A DNA stretch of 60,000 nucleotides from the NCBI RefSeq assembly GCF_000003815.2, contig NC_049983.1:11103870-11163869 (forward strand), written 5' to 3'. Position numbers and translations under genes: made by a program. This DNA is from Branchiostoma floridae. Lineage: Eukaryota > Chordata > Leptocardii > Amphioxiformes > Branchiostomatidae. The stretch's first letter is position 1. Every line of letters begins with the position of its first letter. Below the pieces are notes generated by a model. The model made no database searches and was not told the origin of the DNA. It saw nothing but the letters and a program-made list of their open reading frames with translations. Shown one piece after another: positions 58,489 to 60,000 of this stretch.

Positions 58489-59189
58489 GGTAAATAATGC
58501 AGTATTTTCTCCAGTACGTCGCAAAATATTCCCTTTAAAGGCGCTTAAAGGTAATCATTTATTCAATTAGTTCTCTGAGGGGACACTAGTTATAGAATTT
58601 GAAATGTGGAAGACGTTGTTTTGAAAAGAATGTCCTGTCAACATCGGTTGATCTTCTGTTTTCAATCAAAGTTTCGAAAGTGGGGCGTGTTGGTATGATG
58701 TCATGTTCATGATCAGGGGAATCTCCAGAGTATTGGCTGATGCCAAAACTGATAGGTTCTGTCTTTTATGTAATTATCGATGTTTGTCAGTTTGATGAAG
58801 AGGTAGCTAAGCTGCGGTATTGTGATATTTCCTGTTTTTGTGTCCCACTTGAATTGTGTTTATGTCTTGACACAGACTGTGCCAAAATTATAATGATTGT
58901 ATATGACCATGACATTTATGATTATGAACCCCCCATAAAAGTAGACGTTTGCTGCTAATGCTGCGATACTAGTAGTTATAACCAAGGAGCTCCTTGTCAT
59001 TGACATTAGAATGCAGAGGTTAAGTAAAAGAGTCATCATCGACAAATGCATTTTTCTAACGAATCACGCCTGGCTGTTTAGGATACAGAATAAATTATGA
59101 ACCCCTCTGTTACATATCCATATGATACTGTTTATGATACAAAACTTGTATTTTACAGGAAGCTAAAAGACTCTCTCTCTTGTTTACAG
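58489..59189. other. Intergenic region between divergent IMMP2L and the KLHL12-like gene
   Basis: It follows the CRE/YY1 cluster and leads to the KLHL acceptor. A GATGTCATG half-site lies near 58698. It must hold the KLHL promoter, but no TATA box or initiator stands out. The 72-codon frame at 58740-58958 is not a recognisable protein. Confidence 0.45.
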
Positions 59190-59265
59190 AACCCTGTTCC
59201 CTCTACAATACACCGATTGCTAAGTTACATTTTAGAATAGGAAGCAATAAACATAATCCACCACC
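59190..59265 (+). other. Probable 5' UTR part of the KLHL12-like exon
   Basis: A strong acceptor (CTCTCTCTCTTGTTTACAG at 59171-59189) precedes the start codon by 76 bases without any upstream ATG in between. It suggests that a non-coding first exon further upstream is spliced here. The upstream exon itself could not be placed with confidence. Confidence 0.45.
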
Positions 59266-59523
59266 ATGGCAGCAGCTGCAGCTACAGCATCAACAACAGA
59301 AGAAGACGTGTGCATGACCCCCGACTCCACCACCATGGTGGACATCAAGAACATCCTGCCCAGCGAGAGCTACGCTAAGTCCCTCCTGGTACAGATGAAC
59401 GCCCTGCGGAAGAAGGAGACCTTGTGTGACGTCATGTTGGTCGTGAAGGGACAGGAGTTCCCGGCGCATCGCATCGTGCTGGCAGCTGCGAGCGATTATT
59501 TCTGTGCTATGTTTACGAATGAG
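59266..59523 (+). CDS. KLHL12-like BTB-Kelch protein, first coding exon (partial gene)
   Basis: 86 codons from an ideal start context (CCACCATGGCA) to donor GAG|GTATTTG at 59523/59524. After an Ala/Thr-rich leader, residues 36-86 form the start of a BTB domain: [40 protein letters not shown] and TNE. Kelch-like BTB proteins recruit substrates to CUL3 ubiquitin ligases. This part most resembles KLHL12, which regulates COPII coat assembly through SEC31 and Wnt signalling through Dishevelled. KLHL18 or KLHL20 remain possible because only half of the BTB is here. The rest of the BTB, the BACK domain and the Kelch repeats must lie beyond 60000. Confidence 0.85.
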
Positions 59524-60000
59524 GTATTTGATTTTTCCCCCACTACATTTTGTAATTGATTACATATAATATAATTTGTATAATATGTATTTGATACAAT
59601 ATAATATACTATAAGGAGAAGTAGTATATAAAGGTTCAGAAGTAGACATGTGAAGAAAGGACAGTCACTATTATGTCAATCATCCAGTTAATAAAGTTCA
59701 CAAGATAGCAGTCACTTAAGCTAGATTCAAGAAACTTGATAGATTTTGGAATGACTGGAATGTGGTTGATCCAACCTGAAATTTCTGTTGATTGAGTAAG
59801 TATTATAATATTAGATTGTTAGTGATTACTCACTGTTTTATCCAGATTATTTACTTGGTTATTTAGTATGAAATTCAATGTACATCCAGAGTGTGTAATC
59901 TTTTCACGCCATTTCCCTCTTAAGGTACTTATAATTATCTCCCCCTGTTCTAATGCAGCAAACATATTGGGTACACAAAAGGACTGAATAATGATTTGTG
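59524..60000. other. Start of intron 1 of the KLHL12-like gene
   Basis: After donor GAG|GTATTTG the sequence is AT-rich (ATATAATATAATTTG repeats near 59560-59620). It has no segment encoding the next part of a BTB domain up to the window end. Confidence 0.7.

Overview
The window is animal nuclear DNA, AT-rich, with small exons in very large introns. I infer an amphioxus (Branchiostoma) or a close invertebrate deuterostome, because the three genes read like single-copy forms of vertebrate families and the introns are packed with short non-autonomous DNA transposons (MITEs) and tRNA-derived SINEs. The species call is inference.

Layout. (1) Minus strand, 57984 down to 466 and continuing off the left edge: an IMMP2L orthologue (inner mitochondrial membrane peptidase subunit 2). 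Four coding exons are visible (57984-57862, 57258-57155, 5689-5624, 568-466; 132 residues). The last exon lies beyond position 1. (2) Plus strand, 50288-53654, inside the 51.5-kb second coding intron of IMMP2L: a complete four-exon LRRN-type gene coding for a 692-residue receptor-like protein (signal peptide, LRRNT, 12 LRRs, LRRCT, Ig, FN3, TM, short tail). Human LRRN3 likewise sits inside IMMP2L on the opposite strand, so the nested arrangement looks old. (3) Plus strand, 59266-59523: first coding exon of a KLHL12-like BTB-Kelch gene that runs off the right edge, head to head with IMMP2L. The intergenic gap holds a CRE palindrome and a YY1-like site.

The rest is intronic or intergenic. I find no further protein gene there: the open frames are short, AT-rich and unrecognisable. 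I do find at least a dozen mobile-element insertions, several with clean target-site duplications, plus minisatellites, a (GAGT)n microsatellite and local tandem duplications.

The most striking observation is intron 1 of the LRRN gene (50792-51237). It is exactly one MITE (50793-51230, hAT-like termini) plus one copy of its perfect 8-bp target-site duplication TCTCCAGG. The duplicated CAG|G supplies both the exon end and the new 3' splice site, and splicing restores the uninterrupted reading frame. This is a readable case of intron birth by transposon insertion in a gene whose coding region is a single exon in vertebrates. Second in interest is a 1.55-kb near-perfect palindrome with TTAA flanks (3078-4630) in IMMP2L intron 3.
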